DNA of 64,000 nt from the NCBI GenBank assembly GCA_041228285.1, contig CP166133.1:2947380-3011379 (forward strand), read 5' to 3'. Positions within the stretch are counted from its first letter, which is position 1; every line of letters starts with the position of its first letter. Source of the DNA: Neisseriaceae bacterium CLB008. GTDB taxonomy: Bacteria > Pseudomonadota > Gammaproteobacteria > Burkholderiales > Neisseriaceae. The notes beneath the pieces were generated by a model that was not told the DNA's origin, searched no databases, and worked only from the letters and a program-made list of their open reading frames with translations. Shown here piece after piece: positions 43,475 through 53,177 of this stretch. The translations under genes and the position numbers were made by a program.

Positions 43475-46321
43475 TTAGTCTTCGTATTCAGAAGGGCTAG
43501 GGCAGCTGCACATCAAGTTACGGTCACCGTACACGTCGTCCACGCGGTTCACGGTCGGCCAGTATTTATTGGCCGCCACGAATGGCAATGGATACACGGC
43601 TTCTGCACGGCTGTAAACGTGGGTCCACTCGTCGGCAATCACGTTGGCGTGCGTGTGTGGAGCATGCACCAAAGGATTGTCCTCTAGTGGCCATTCACCG
43701 GCTTGCACTTTCAACACTTCTTTTTTGATTTGCTTCATCGCCGCAATAAAGCGGTCGATTTCGGCTTGGCTTTCGCTTTCGGTCGGCTCAATCATCAAAG
43801 TACCGGCAACAGGGAACGACATGGTTGGGGCGTGGAAGCCGAAGTCCATCAAACGCTTGGCAATGTCCACTTCAGTGATGCCGCTGGCTTCTTTCAAAGG
43901 ACGGATGTCAATGATGCATTCGTGCGCCACTTTGTCGTTTTGGCCTGTGTACAGCACAGGGTAATCATTTTTCAAATGATGCGCGATGTAGTTGGCGTGT
44001 AGCAAAGCCGCTTCAGTTGCCTGACGCAGATTTTTACCCATCATGGTGATGTACATCCAAGTGATCGGCAAGATGCTGGCGCTGCCGTAAGGCGCAGCAG
44101 AAATCGCACCAAACTCAGCGTCTAAGCCGTCAATCGGCGCCACGATGTTGCTGGCCATGAACGGCGCTAAATGCGCTTTCATGCCGATTGGGCCCATGCC
44201 AGGACCGCCACCGCCGTGAGGGATGCAGAAGGTTTTGTGCAGGTTCATGTGTAATACGTCCGCGCCGACTTCGGCAGGCTGCATGATGCCCACTTGGGCG
44301 TTCATGTTCGCACCGTCCATGTACACTTGACCGCCGTTGGCGTGAATGATGCTGCAAATTTCACGAATCGACGCTTCAAACACACCGTGGGTTGATGGAT
44401 AGGTAATCATCAACGCACCCAAATTAGCCGAATGCTCAGCAGCTTTGGCTTTTAGGTCTTCCACGTCCACGTTACCCAATTCGTCACAGGCCACGATCAC
44501 CACTTTCATGCCGGCCATTTGGGCTGAGGCTGGGTTGGTGCCGTGGGCAGAGCGAGGAATCAAGCACACGTCGCGATGGCCTTCGCCACGAGACTCATGA
44601 TAGCGACGAATCACCACTAGGCCAGCGTATTCACCTTGGGCGCCAGAGTTAGGCTGTAGCGACATGGCGTCAAAACCGGTGATGGTTTTCAGCTGTTCTG
44701 CTAAGCCATCCAACATGCCCATATAGCCTTCGGTTTGGTCTTTCGGCGCAAACGGATGCATGTTTGAGAATTCAGGCCAAGTAATCGGCAACATTTCGGC
44801 CGTGGCGTTCAGCTTCATGGTACAGCTGCCCAATGAAATCATGCTGAAGTTCAGCGCAATGTCTTTGCTTTCTAGGCGTTTTAAGTAACGCAGCATTTCG
44901 TGTTCGGTGTGGTAGCTATTGAACACAGGATGAGACAAGATCGCGTCGGTACGCAATACGGCCGCAGGCAAGCGGGTCGTGATGCTGTCGATCAACGCGT
45001 CTTTACCTACGAACAGCTGGGTCAATTGGTTTAGGTCGTCTAGGCTAGACTCTTCATGGAAGGCGACGGCCAATACGCTGCTAGACACTTGGCGCAGGTT
45101 GTAACCCGCAGCTTGCGCAGCGGCGTAAACGTCGGCGGCTTTAGCACCCAAATCAACCTGAACGGTGTCAAATAAAACCTCATGCACCACTTTGCCACCG
45201 GCGGCCACAACGGTGTTGGCAAATGCGCTGGCCAAGCTGTGGATACGGTTAGCAATACGTTTCACGCCTTCTGGACCATGGTAGACAGCATACATACCGG
45301 CCAAGTTAGCCAATAATACTTGCGAGGTACAGATGTTAGAGTTGGCTTTTTCGCGACGAATGTGTTGCTCACGCGTTTGCAAAGCCATGCGCAAGGCTGG
45401 TTTGCCGCCGGCATCAACCGATACACCGATCAAACGACCAGGGGCAGAGCGTTTCATGCTGTCTTTAAAGGCGAAGTATGCTGCGTGAGGGCCACCAAAG
45501 CCCATCGGCACGCCAAAACGTTGGGTGTTGCCCAAGGCCACGTCGGCGCCCATTTCACCTGGTGATTTCAACAATACCAAGCTCATGATGTCGGCGGCCA
45601 CACAGGCCAAAGCGCCTTTGGCTTTAACCGCAGCAATCACGTCGGTCAAATCCACCACGTCGCCGTTCACGCCCACGTATTGGAATAAAGCACCAAAGTA
45701 GTCGCCTTCAGCAGCCTGAGCCAAATCGCCCACGACTAGGTCGAATTCAAAGTATTTGGCGCGGGTTTGCATCACCGCCAAGGTTTGTGGCAACACGCGG
45801 TTGTCCACAAAGAACTGGTTAGACTTAGAGCGCGACACACGTTTGGCCATAGACATGGCTTCAGCAGCAGCGGTGGCTTCGTCCAATAAAGACGCGCCAG
45901 ATACTTCTAAACCTGATAAATCAATACACACCTGTTGGAAGTTCAACAAAGCTTCTAAGCGGCCTTGTGACACTTCAGCTTGGTAAGGCGTATAGGCTGT
46001 ATACCAGCCTGGGTTTTCCAACACGTTACGCGCAATAACGTTAGGCAAACGGGTTGGGTAATAGCCCATACCGATGTAGCTTTTAAAAATTTTGTTTTTG
46101 CTGGCAATGGCTTTTAGTTTAGCCAAGGCATCGGCTTCGCTTAGGCTGTCAGGCAAACCAAACGGCTGCGGCATCAACACGCTGTCCGGTACGGTTTGGG
46201 CCACAAACTCGGCCATGCTGTTCAAGCCTAAATCGGCCAACATGCTGCTTTGTTCGGCGGCAGAGGTGCCAATGTGGCGGCCAACGAACTCTTCATTGAA
46301 GAACAATGATTGAATACTCAT
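43475..46321 (-). CDS. gcvP: Glycine dehydrogenase (decarboxylating), P protein
   Basis: 948 residues, full length single-chain P protein. Decarboxylates glycine and passes the aminomethyl group to GcvH lipoate. PLP Lys696 is in [19 protein letters not shown]-terminal FVGRHIGTS, middle [15 protein letters not shown] and [12 protein letters not shown] are family blocks. Last gene of gcvT-gcvH-gcvP; a hairpin lies between gcvH and gcvP. Confidence 0.97.
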   Translation of the reverse strand: MSIQSLFFNEEFVGRHIGTSAAEQSSMLADLGLNSMAEFVAQTVPDSVLMPQPFGLPDSLSEADALAKLKAIASKNKIFKSYIGMGYYPTRLPNVIARNVLENPGWYTAYTPYQAEVSQGRLEALLNFQQVCIDLSGLEVSGASLLDEATAAAEAMSMAKRVSRSKSNQFFVDNRVLPQTLAVMQTRAKYFEFDLVVGDLAQAAEGDYFGALFQYVGVNGDVVDLTDVIAAVKAKGALACVAADIMSLVLLKSPGEMGADVALGNTQRFGVPMGFGGPHAAYFAFKDSMKRSAPGRLIGVSVDAGGKPALRMALQTREQHIRREKANSNICTSQVLLANLAGMYAVYHGPEGVKRIANRIHSLASAFANTVVAAGGKVVHEVLFDTVQVDLGAKAADVYAAAQAAGYNLRQVSSSVLAVAFHEESSLDDLNQLTQLFVGKDALIDSITTRLPAAVLRTDAILSHPVFNSYHTEHEMLRYLKRLESKDIALNFSMISLGSCTMKLNATAEMLPITWPEFSNMHPFAPKDQTEGYMGMLDGLAEQLKTITGFDAMSLQPNSGAQGEYAGLVVIRRYHESRGEGHRDVCLIPRSAHGTNPASAQMAGMKVVIVACDELGNVDVEDLKAKAAEHSANLGALMITYPSTHGVFEASIREICSIIHANGGQVYMDGANMNAQVGIMQPAEVGADVLHMNLHKTFCIPHGGGGPGMGPIGMKAHLAPFMASNIVAPIDGLDAEFGAISAAPYGSASILPITWMYITMMGKNLRQATEAALLHANYIAHHLKNDYPVLYTGQNDKVAHECIIDIRPLKEASGITEVDIAKRLMDFGFHAPTMSFPVAGTLMIEPTESESQAEIDRFIAAMKQIKKEVLKVQAGEWPLEDNPLVHAPHTHANVIADEWTHVYSRAEAVYPLPFVAANKYWPTVNRVDDVYGDRNLMCSCPSPSEYED

Positions 46322-46383
46322 GAGTTAAACCCTTTTATAATCAAGAATGACCAAACGTTAATCGTTTGACATGCAAGGCAAAA

Positions 46384-46405
46384 CAAAGCCCGCAACAGCG
46401 GGCTT
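46384..46405 (-). terminator. Hairpin between gcvH and gcvP, possible partial terminator
   Basis: Stem aagcccgc / gcgggctt with loop of four; on the minus strand followed by TGTTTTG, a weak T tract. May reduce gcvP transcription relative to gcvTH, or stabilise the upstream message. Confidence 0.5.
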
Positions 46406-46413
46406 CAAGGATA

Positions 46414-46797
46414 TTAGGCGATTTCAGCAGCGTATTGTTCTGCGCTCATCAAACCGTCTAGGTCAGCCGCATTGCGTGGCTTCACGCGGAAGAACCAGCC
46501 TGCGCCGTAAGGATCGGTGTTGGCCAAATCAGGGCTGGCGATCAACTCTTCGTTGATGGCCACGATTTCGCCGTCGATCGGTGCGTAGATGTCAGAAGCG
46601 GCTTTAACCGATTCAACCACGCCAGCTTGGTCGTCAGCGCCTAAGTCATCACCCACGTTTGGCAATTCAACAAACACGATGTCGCCCAAAGCTTCTTGTG
46701 CGTGCTCGGTAATGCCCACGGTCACAGTGCCGTCGGCTTCCAATTTCAACCACTCGTGTGACTCAACGTATTTTAAATCTGCAGGAATATTGCTCAT
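46414..46797 (-). CDS. gcvH: Glycine cleavage system H protein
   Basis: 127 residues from ATG 46797. Lipoyl domain with lipoyl-lysine Lys65 in [15 protein letters not shown]. Carries the aminomethyl group between GcvP, GcvT and the lipoamide dehydrogenase. The frame opens to 46830 but the N-terminus [16 protein letters not shown] is the family start and has a GGAGAA upstream. Confidence 0.97.
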   Translation of the reverse strand: MSNIPADLKYVESHEWLKLEADGTVTVGITEHAQEALGDIVFVELPNVGDDLGADDQAGVVESVKAASDIYAPIDGEIVAINEELIASPDLANTDPYGAGWFFRVKPRNAADLDGLMSAEQYAAEIA

Positions 46798-46905
46798 CTT
46801 AATTCTCCAGTGTATGTATAAAAGACACAATCATTAAACGAAAACCAAACTCAATAGCCAACATTCAGGCCGGCCACAGATGCTCTGCGCCCGCCCGAAG
46901 TATGC

Positions 46906-47994
46906 TTACAATTCAAACATTGCCTTGCCTTGACGAACGAATGGCAACTTAATCACGCGTACATCGGTTAAGGTACCGCGAATGTCAACTTGGGCCATAT
47001 CCGTTGTGGCGGCAGGCACGCGGGCAATCGCGATCGATAATTTCAAGCTGGGTGAGAACGTACCGCTGGTGATCACGCCAGTGCCCACGTTTGGAATGTT
47101 CACTTCCATGCCTTCACGCAACACGCCGCGGGTACTCATCACTAAACCCACTTGCTTCACTTCCACGCCAGTGGCTTTTTTGGCTTCTAGCGCCGCTTTA
47201 CCAATGAAATCACGGTCATTCCACGCAATGGTCCAACCCATACCGGCTTCTAGCGGCGTGATGTCTTCATCCATGTCGTGGCCATATAAGTTCATGCCAG
47301 CTTCTAAACGTAAGGTGTCACGCGCGCCCAGACCACAAGGCACGACGCCTGCGCCCTGTAGGGCGGCAAAGAACGCCAGCGCTTCTTGATTCGGCAACAG
47401 TACTTCCACACCGTCTTCACCGGTGTAGCCAGTACGGGCTACAAACCAATCGTTGGCCAACTGAGCGCCTTGGAATAGGCTCAAACCATCAACGATTTCT
47501 TTCCATTCTGGCTTCACGGCTTCTAGTTTGGCAATTGCGTTCGGGCCTTGTACCGCCAAAATGGCTAGGTCGGTGCGTACGCTTAGCTGCACGCCAAAAG
47601 GCGCGGCTGTTTTTTGGAACCACGCCACGTCTTTTTCACGGGTCGCAGCGTTAGAAATAATGCGGTAGCCACCTTCGGTCAAGTACACGATTAAGTCGTC
47701 GATCACCCCACCTTGTTCATTCAACATGGGTGAATAAAGGGCCTTACCCACGACTTTCAATTTAGCCACGTCGTTGGCCAGCAGTTTTTGCAACCAGGCT
47801 TGAGCCTGTTCGCCAACCACATCGGTAATGGTCATGTGAGACACGTCAAACATGCCTGCATCGGTACGTACCGCTTCGTGCTCTTTAATTTGTGAACCGT
47901 AATGAATGGGTAATTCCCAACCGCTAAAATCAACCAGTTTGGCACCGGCATCAACGTGGGCTTGGTAGAACGGGGTGTGTAAAAGTTGTGACAT
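46906..47994 (-). CDS. gcvT: Aminomethyltransferase, T protein
   Basis: 362 residues. Transfers the methylene group from GcvH to tetrahydrofolate. Blocks [51 protein letters not shown] and [20 protein letters not shown] are seen. The open frame runs to 48240, but that N-terminal extension is the riboswitch leader read as codons; ATG 47994 is the true start. First gene of the gcv operon, under the glycine riboswitch at 48040-48250. Confidence 0.96.
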   Translation of the reverse strand: MSQLLHTPFYQAHVDAGAKLVDFSGWELPIHYGSQIKEHEAVRTDAGMFDVSHMTITDVVGEQAQAWLQKLLANDVAKLKVVGKALYSPMLNEQGGVIDDLIVYLTEGGYRIISNAATREKDVAWFQKTAAPFGVQLSVRTDLAILAVQGPNAIAKLEAVKPEWKEIVDGLSLFQGAQLANDWFVARTGYTGEDGVEVLLPNQEALAFFAALQGAGVVPCGLGARDTLRLEAGMNLYGHDMDEDITPLEAGMGWTIAWNDRDFIGKAALEAKKATGVEVKQVGLVMSTRGVLREGMEVNIPNVGTGVITSGTFSPSLKLSIAIARVPAATTDMAQVDIRGTLTDVRVIKLPFVRQGKAMFEL

Positions 47995-48039
47995 TTTGAT
48001 GGCTCCAATGTAAATAAGAACGCCCTTTTTATCAATAAA

Positions 48040-48250
48040 GGTGCGTACCCTATCTGTCCTGAAACCTGAGATTTTCGAAACCCGTGCCGCTTTTTTACGA
48101 CACTTGGCTTCTTTCCCCCTTCGGTGGGCCAGGCTTGGCCACTCTCCAGATTTGCTTGAGCGCATCAACGCTCGATATTTAACAGTCCGGTTACCTGAGC
48201 GATTACAAGGGTGTATGCGCCTTCGGTGGTGCCTATGCACGCTCTCCTGC
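48040..48250 (-). ncRNA. Tandem glycine riboswitch upstream of gcvT
   Basis: On the minus strand two aptamers follow one another. Aptamer 1: GGAGAG (start near 48246), CACCGAAGG, then CGCTCAGGTAACCGGAC. Aptamer 2: GGAGAG near 48147, CACCGAAGGGG, then TCTCAGGTTTCAGGACAGA. These are the conserved core elements of both glycine aptamers. The leader ends about 45 bases before the gcvT start. Glycine binding is expected to turn on gcvTHP. No strong terminator is seen after the second aptamer, so control may be at translation. Confidence 0.93.
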
Positions 48251-48262
48251 TAAACTGACACT

Positions 48263-48291
48263 ATTATCTTTTGTTTGCCTGTTTTTGGCAA
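48263..48291 (-). promoter_or_regulatory. Promoter of the gcvTHP operon
   Basis: Minus strand -35 TTGCCA (48291-48286) and -10 GATAAT (48268-48263) with exactly 17 bases between. The start of transcription would lie a few bases before the first riboswitch helix. Confidence 0.7.
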
Positions 48292-48673
48292 GCCAAAGCG
48301 CGCGCCGACGCAGAAAAGCACGGCGTAAAATTCACCCTCTCGGAGCATGACGCGCTCACAAAGTAACTAAAATTGATAAAATATGTTAGATATTTTTGCA
48401 AATTATGCTTTTATTCCTCTATTATAGACGCCGGGAACAGAACCTATAGGCATCAATTACCATCCTCTCACTGGTGATTGCAAGGCGACGGTGACACAAT
48501 CAGGGCAGGGTTTACAAAGCATCGTCGGGCCACGTGGCAACGCCACTCATTGCCATATTGTTTTATAAACACCACCCCCGAAAACATATTCTTGCTTCAG
48601 CCTCGCTTTTTCAGGTATTCTTTCCCTATATATACTAATACCAACGTTTACTTTTCTAGTGACACCCATTCGT
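48292..48673. other. Non-coding region between gcv promoter and lrp-like gene
   Basis: About 380 bases without a convincing gene. The first part is AT-rich around 48361-48425 (Lrp-type sites would fit there). A short open frame near 48478-48675 has no ribosome site and unlikely composition. A possible promoter for the regulator is the tatatactaat tract near 48634-48645. Confidence 0.5.
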
Positions 48674-48695
48674 AGCCCAACAATAAGATTGGGCT
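48674..48695 (+). other. Leader hairpin before the lrp-like start
   Basis: Stem AGCCCAA / TTGGGCT with an eight-base loop, ending just before the ribosome site AGGAG (48697-48701). No T run follows, so it is not a terminator; it may modulate translation. Confidence 0.45.
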
Positions 48696-48709
48696 CAGGA
48701 GAAAGCTTC

Positions 48710-49192
48710 ATGAAAAATGTGATTTTAGATAAAACCGATCTTAAGATCTTACAAGTACTACAAGAGAATGGTCGCCTGACCAACGTAGAGTTGTCTGAAC
48801 GTGTGGCTTTGTCCCCGTCACCTTGCCTGCGCCGCTTGAAACAGCTAGAAGATGCGGGCGTGATTCGCCGCTATGCCGCCTTACTAGAGCCTCAAAGCAT
48901 GGGCCTAGGCTTGCAAGCCATCATTCGGGTGTCGTTAAATAAGGGCGACAACGCCCGCGGCCTCTTCGATGAAGCGGTACAAGAATGGCCTGAAGTATTG
49001 TCTTGCTTTGCTTTGACCGGCGAAACCGACTATCTACTGCACACCTTCTTTGTCGACATGGAAGATTTCTCCCACTTTGTGTTGGACACTTTATTGTCTC
49101 AACCTGGCGTCAACGATGCAAAATCAAGCTTCGTCCTCAAAGAAATCAAATCCACCACGTCATTGCCGCTGGCTCATCTACATTTAGATTAA
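48710..49192 (+). CDS. Lrp/AsnC-family transcriptional regulator
   Basis: 160 residues from ATG 48710 with AGGAG eight bases upstream. N-terminal helix-turn-helix (LDKTDLKILQVLQENGRLTNVELSERVALSPSPCLRRLKQLE, residues about 6-48) and C-terminal RAM ligand domain (VLSCFALTGETDYLLHTFFVDMEDF). Closest in style to global Lrp/BkdR types that respond to amino acids. Divergent from the glycine cleavage operon, which suggests direct control of gcvTHP, as Lrp activates gcv in Escherichia coli. Followed by an uptake-sequence terminator. Confidence 0.9.
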   Translation: MKNVILDKTDLKILQVLQENGRLTNVELSERVALSPSPCLRRLKQLEDAGVIRRYAALLEPQSMGLGLQAIIRVSLNKGDNARGLFDEAVQEWPEVLSCFALTGETDYLLHTFFVDMEDFSHFVLDTLLSQPGVNDAKSSFVLKEIKSTTSLPLAHLHLD

Positions 49193-49210
49193 GCGCAACG
49201 ACAACGTGAT

Positions 49211-49248
49211 TAAGGCTGCCTGAATGTCCCTTTTTCAGGCAGCCTTTG
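49211..49248 (+). terminator. Terminator formed by inverted AGGCTGCCTGAA uptake sequences
   Basis: Exact AGGCTGCCTGAA at 49213-49224 and its reverse complement at 49234-49245, loop of nine bases with ccctttt. The 12-mer equals the AG dialect of the Neisseriaceae DNA uptake sequence. Paired inverted uptake sequences as terminators are a known habit in Neisseria. Confidence 0.85.
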
Positions 49249-49291
49249 CTATGATGAAGGCCTTTCAACTTTTGCGTTTTGGCCCTACATC

Positions 49292-49852
49292 ATGTCTACC
49301 GCCCCCACCGACGTTACCGTCATCGAACACACCAAAACCTGGCTCGAAAAAGCCATCATTGGCCTTAATCTGTGCCCTTTTGCCAAAGCCGTCTACGTTA
49401 AAGACCAAGTCCGCATCGTGGTGAGCCACGCCAAACACTTAGATGGGTTTTTAGAAGACTTAGACCGTGAGCTAGACCATTTAGCCGAATGCGATCCAAA
49501 CGTGACCGACACCACGCTATTGGTTCACCCCAGCCTATTCGACGATTTTTTAACCTTCAACGACATGGTGTTTGTGGCCGATCAGGCTATTGAAGAACAC
49601 GATTTAAGCGGCATTCTGCAAATTGCCCCTTTTCATCCTGAGTTTCAATTCGACGGTACCGAGCCAGACGACATCAGCAATTACACCAATCGCGCCCCCT
49701 ACCCAACGCTCCACCTCATTCGCGAAAGCAGCATCGACAAGGCCGTGGCCGCCATCCCCAACGCTGACGCTATTTTTGAGCGCAACATCGCCCTCTTAGA
49801 AGAGATGGGCCACGACGGTTGGGCGGCTTTGGGCATTCCCAAGGTAAAATAA
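49292..49852 (+). CDS. DUF1415 family protein
   Basis: 186 residues. N-terminal TKTWLEKAIIGLNLCPFAKAVYVKDQVRIVVS and FHPEFQFDGTEPDDISNYTNRAPYPTLHLIRE are the hallmark blocks of DUF1415. No catalytic motif is assigned in the family. Cytoplasmic, no signal or membrane part. Lies directly before rnpB, whose 5' end begins 39 bases after the stop. Confidence 0.9.
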   Translation: MSTAPTDVTVIEHTKTWLEKAIIGLNLCPFAKAVYVKDQVRIVVSHAKHLDGFLEDLDRELDHLAECDPNVTDTTLLVHPSLFDDFLTFNDMVFVADQAIEEHDLSGILQIAPFHPEFQFDGTEPDDISNYTNRAPYPTLHLIRESSIDKAVAAIPNADAIFERNIALLEEMGHDGWAALGIPKVK

Positions 49853-49890
49853 ACCCGCCCCTAATAGGCCAGCCGTGTTAAAATCTGCCG

Positions 49891-50247
49891 GCGTAAAAGT
49901 TGGCCAGACAGTCGTCGCGTGTTTACACGGGGAGGAAAGTCCGGGCTCCATAGAGCAAAATGCCAGCTAACGGCTGGGTGTCGAAAGGCAACGGAAAGTG
50001 GTGCAGAGACTTAGACCGCCGATGGCTTCTTCGGAAGCACAGGTAAGGGTGAGAAGGTGCGGTAAGAGCGCACCGCGCAACGGGTAACCGAAGCGGCAAG
50101 CTAAACCCCATTTGGAGCAAGACCAAACAGAAGGCCATGATGCGGCTCGTATCGTCTTCGGGTAGGTTGCTTGAGCGTGCTGGTAACGGTACGCCTAGAT
50201 GAATGACTGTCCTAGACAGAACCCGGCTTATCGACCGACTTTTACGC
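49891..50247 (+). ncRNA. rnpB: RNase P RNA (class A)
   Basis: P1 helix arms gcgtaaaagt (49891-49900) and acttttacgc (50238-50247) close the molecule. The conserved 5' core GGGGAGGAAAGTCCGGGCTCC, the GAAAGGCAACGGAAAGTGGTGCAGAGA region, and the 3' core GATGAATGACTGTCC...AGAACCCGGCTTATCG are all in place. Processes tRNA 5' ends with the protein RnpA. Followed by a strong terminator. Confidence 0.97.
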
Positions 50248-50262
50248 ACCCTATTGCGACCA

Positions 50263-50298
50263 CAGCCATTGATCGACAGATCAATGGCTGTTGTTTTT
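50263..50298 (+). terminator. Terminator of rnpB
   Basis: Twelve-base stem cagccattgatc / gatcaatggctg, loop gaca, T-rich tail. Confidence 0.9.
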
Positions 50299-50478
50299 TG
50301 GGCACAGCCGCCCTCCCTTAATCCATAAACCATTTAAATAATATTTAAATCAATGGCTTAAATAACGCTCAGATAACGCTCGATTTAGCCTTCCTAAGCC
50401 ACGCCAAGCGTCCTCTGGCAAAACGCCCCAGCCTCCTTTATCATCAAATCATTCCTAATAAACCAGAAATCTCGCCAT

Positions 50479-51234
50479 ATGTACGCCCAATACGGCCCTT
50501 TATGCGCCCAAATTTACGAACACACCAAGCCCGTTGGCCACGCCATTGCGGGCGACATTGACTATTACCACAGCCGCCTGAGCAGCGTCACCGGCCCAAT
50601 ACTAGAGGCCGGCGTGGGCAACGGCCGCATGCTGATCCCTTTTTATCAATCTGGTCTCAACATCGACGGCATTGATCTATCGGCCGACATGTTGGCTATG
50701 TGTCAGCACAATTGCCAAGAGGCCAATATACAGCCCATGCTTTATCAAGGCGACATGGGCACCTACCCCTACCCGCATACTTATGAAGCCATTATTGTCC
50801 CGACCGGTTCCTTTGGCCTCATCACCGACCGGCAGGCGGCTGAACGTATTTTGGCCCATTTTCAGCAATCGCTACAGCCTAACGGCCGCCTGATTCTGGA
50901 TTTAGACTTGCCCGTAGACTGGCAAAACCACCAGCAAACCGTCAGCACCTTTGAGCTGGCGCCAGACTATGGCATCACCCTCACCCACCACGCCCAAGAA
51001 ATGAACTGGGTCGAGCAAACGACTCATACCCTACTCAAGTATGAAGCTTGGCGACAAGGCACGCTGGTGGCGACGGAGTTACAGCGCTTTGACATGCGCT
51101 GGTACGGCATTGAAGAGTTTAAACAGCTACTACAGCGATTAGGCTTTCGTGACATTGTCGTGTCTGCCGGCTATCAATTTGGCCAAGCCCCGAGCGCCAC
51201 CGAGCGTCTCATCACCTTCGAAGCCACCAAATAA
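50479..51234 (+). CDS. Class I SAM-dependent methyltransferase
   Basis: 251 residues. SAM-binding motif I ILEAGVGNGRMLIPF, motif II GIDLSADMLAMCQ, then GDMGTYPYPHTYEAIIVPTGSFGLI and LQPNGRLILDLDLP as later strands of the Rossmann fold. Substrate unknown. It precedes a GNAT gene by 14 bases and an alkyltransferase-like gene, forming a three-gene unit before the terminator at 52078. Confidence 0.87.
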   Translation: MYAQYGPLCAQIYEHTKPVGHAIAGDIDYYHSRLSSVTGPILEAGVGNGRMLIPFYQSGLNIDGIDLSADMLAMCQHNCQEANIQPMLYQGDMGTYPYPHTYEAIIVPTGSFGLITDRQAAERILAHFQQSLQPNGRLILDLDLPVDWQNHQQTVSTFELAPDYGITLTHHAQEMNWVEQTTHTLLKYEAWRQGTLVATELQRFDMRWYGIEEFKQLLQRLGFRDIVVSAGYQFGQAPSATERLITFEATK

Positions 51235-51248
51235 ACCCAAGGCCCATC

Positions 51249-51734
51249 ATGCAGCTCATTTCTCTCGCCCTCGCCACCGAACACACCCAGCCCCTTAGCC
51301 TATTGCTGCAGCAAGAATGGGGCGCCTGGGCGCAATGGGCCGAGCCAACACAAACCGCCGCGCGCCTCACTCAACGCAGCCGCAACGCCACGGGAGAGCA
51401 GGTGTGGCTGGCGCTGGATGAATCAGAACAGGCCCTCTTAGGCACAGCCAGCATCATTGCCTATGAGCTCAACGACCAACCACAACGCCCCTGGTGGATC
51501 GGTGAAATTTTCACCCACCCCGAAGCCCGTGGTCAAGGTGTGGCCAGCGCTTTAATTCGCGGTTTGGTCGAGCATTTTCAAACCCAACACCCAGACCAAA
51601 CCCTCTATTTATACACGCCCGATCAACAGGCTCTGTACGCCCGTAAAGGCTGGTTGCCGATCGAAGAGCGCTTTCTAAACCAAGAGTGGGTCACCATCAT
51701 GGGCCTGCCGCCACGACAGGTGAAAACGGCATGA
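51249..51734 (+). CDS. GNAT-family N-acetyltransferase
   Basis: 161 residues. The acetyl-CoA loop is in the block GEIFTHPEARGQGVASALIRGLV, preceded by a strand pair with ALLGTASIIAYEL and followed by LYLYTPDQQALYARKGWLP, the usual end of GNAT folds. Acceptor substrate unknown. Stop overlaps the next start by four bases (ATGA). Confidence 0.87.
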   Translation: MQLISLALATEHTQPLSLLLQQEWGAWAQWAEPTQTAARLTQRSRNATGEQVWLALDESEQALLGTASIIAYELNDQPQRPWWIGEIFTHPEARGQGVASALIRGLVEHFQTQHPDQTLYLYTPDQQALYARKGWLPIEERFLNQEWVTIMGLPPRQVKTA

Positions 51735-52078
51735 ATGAGCCACTTTACGCCCATCCCCTAGACAGCTTTAAACAGCGCGTCTTACACACCGTCGCCAGCA
51801 TTCCTTATGGCCATGTCTGTAGTTATGGCACAGTGGCCCGTCGCTCAGGCAGCGCCCGAGCGGCGCGGCAAGTCGGTGCCATCCTCAAACATCTGCCCGA
51901 CGGCCACACGCTACCGTGGCACCGTGTGGTCAATCGACACGGCCAAATCTCATTGAGCGGCCAGGATCATCAACGTCAAAAAAAGGCCCTTATGGCAGAA
52001 GGGATTGTGTTTGCGGCCGATGACAGCATTGATCTTAGCCGCTACGAATGGCTGCATGAACCAGAGATTCAGGCATAA
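51731..52078 (+). CDS. Alkyltransferase-like protein (ATL, Trp replaces catalytic Cys)
   Basis: 115 residues from ATG 51731. C-terminal MGMT/Ogt DNA-binding fold: IPYGHVCSYGTVARRSGSARAARQVG holds the recognition helix and the Arg finger region. The active motif PCHRV is PWHRV (Trp63), so it cannot take up alkyl groups. Family knowledge: ATL proteins bind O6-alkylguanine and hand it to nucleotide excision repair. Translationally coupled to the GNAT gene and followed by a terminator. Confidence 0.92.
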   Translation: MNEPLYAHPLDSFKQRVLHTVASIPYGHVCSYGTVARRSGSARAARQVGAILKHLPDGHTLPWHRVVNRHGQISLSGQDHQRQKKALMAEGIVFAADDSIDLSRYEWLHEPEIQA

Positions 52079-52108
52079 AAAAACGCCCCAATATGATTGG
52101 GGCGTTTT
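52078..52108. terminator. Bidirectional terminator
   Basis: Twelve-base stem aaacgccccaat / attggggcgttt, loop atg, between convergent ATL and TerC genes. Confidence 0.88.
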
Positions 52109-52120
52109 GACAATCGTCGT

Positions 52121-53092
52121 TTAGGCTTTTTTCTTGGTGGCAATCAACGACACAATGATCGACAAGAAAATGGTCAAGAACACGAAGCTTAAAGAAATCC
52201 CGACCGGAATGTGGTAAAACTTCGCAATCAGCATCTTCACACCGATGAAGGTCAGCACCACCGCCAAACCATAGCGCAACAGATGGAAGCGATCGGCCAT
52301 GTCGGCCAATAAGAAATACATCGCACGCAGACCTAAGATGGCGAAAATATTAGACGTCAACACAATGAAGGGGTCGGTCGTAATCGCAAAAATCGCCGGA
52401 ATGCTGTCGACGGCAAACACCACGTCGCTCAATTCCACCATGATCAATACCAAGAACAACGGTGTGGCATAACGAATGCCGTTTTCCACCACGAAAAATT
52501 TCTCCTCGCGAAAACCATCCACCATGCGCAAACGAGCAGAAATCCATTTGAGCGCTTTGTTCTGCGAAAGGTCTGGGGCTTCTTCTGGCTCAGGCTTAAA
52601 CATATGCAGGCCGGTGTACACCAAAAAAGCACCAAACACATACAAAATCCAGGCAAATTCGCGCACCAGATAGGCGCCTAAGAACACCATCACGGCGCGT
52701 AAGACGATGGCGCCAAAAATACCGTAGAGCAGCACACGGTGCTGGAACTGCGGCGGCACTTTAAAGAATGAAAAAATCATCAGGAACACAAACAGATTGT
52801 CCACCGACAAGGCTTTTTCAATCACGTAGCCGGTAAAGAACTCGAGGGTTTTTTCCTTCGCCACCACAGGGCCAAACAGAGGGTTACCCGCTAGTTCAAA
52901 ATACAACCAAATGCCAAAGCTACAGGAAACGGCAATCCAGACCAAGGTCCAGATTAAGGCTTCTTTAATGCTGACTTTATGGGGGCCATTTTTCTTCAAC
53001 GACAACATGTCGATGGCGATCATGATGAGGACGGCAACAAAAAACACACCATAAAATAATGGTGTGCCTATAGAGGGGCTGCTAACTGCCAT
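52121..53092 (-). CDS. TerC/Alx-family integral membrane protein
   Basis: 323 residues from ATG 53092. About nine membrane segments. Conserved acidic residues within the membrane: EKALSVDNLFVFLMIFSFF and VELSDVVFAVDSIPAIFAIT, the TerC signature. Known members (Alx, TerC, YceF) handle manganese efflux or metal supply to exported proteins. No yybP-ykoY manganese riboswitch was recognised in the short leader. No tellurite genes are nearby. Confidence 0.92.
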   Translation of the reverse strand: MAVSSPSIGTPLFYGVFFVAVLIMIAIDMLSLKKNGPHKVSIKEALIWTLVWIAVSCSFGIWLYFELAGNPLFGPVVAKEKTLEFFTGYVIEKALSVDNLFVFLMIFSFFKVPPQFQHRVLLYGIFGAIVLRAVMVFLGAYLVREFAWILYVFGAFLVYTGLHMFKPEPEEAPDLSQNKALKWISARLRMVDGFREEKFFVVENGIRYATPLFLVLIMVELSDVVFAVDSIPAIFAITTDPFIVLTSNIFAILGLRAMYFLLADMADRFHLLRYGLAVVLTFIGVKMLIAKFYHIPVGISLSFVFLTIFLSIIVSLIATKKKA

Positions 53093-53177
53093 TGTGTTTA
53101 ACCTATTGAGCTGATGAGAACTCAATTAGACTATCCATAAGAACCAACGTTGTCTAATAAGTTCCCTCATTATTTTT

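Noticed and set aside
47995-48240. N-terminal extension of gcvT by 82 codons
   Set aside because: The stretch is the glycine riboswitch leader; the family start is ATG 47994.
48478-48675. 65-codon open frame before the Lrp-type gene
   Set aside because: No ribosome-binding site, non-ATG start, atypical composition and no recognisable protein features; lies in a promoter region.
49224-49424. 66-codon open frame overlapping the DUF1415 start
   Set aside because: Begins inside the uptake-sequence terminator and overlaps a well-supported gene in another frame.
52121-53092. Tellurite resistance gene
   Set aside because: TerC-family membership does not imply tellurite resistance and no other ter genes are present.
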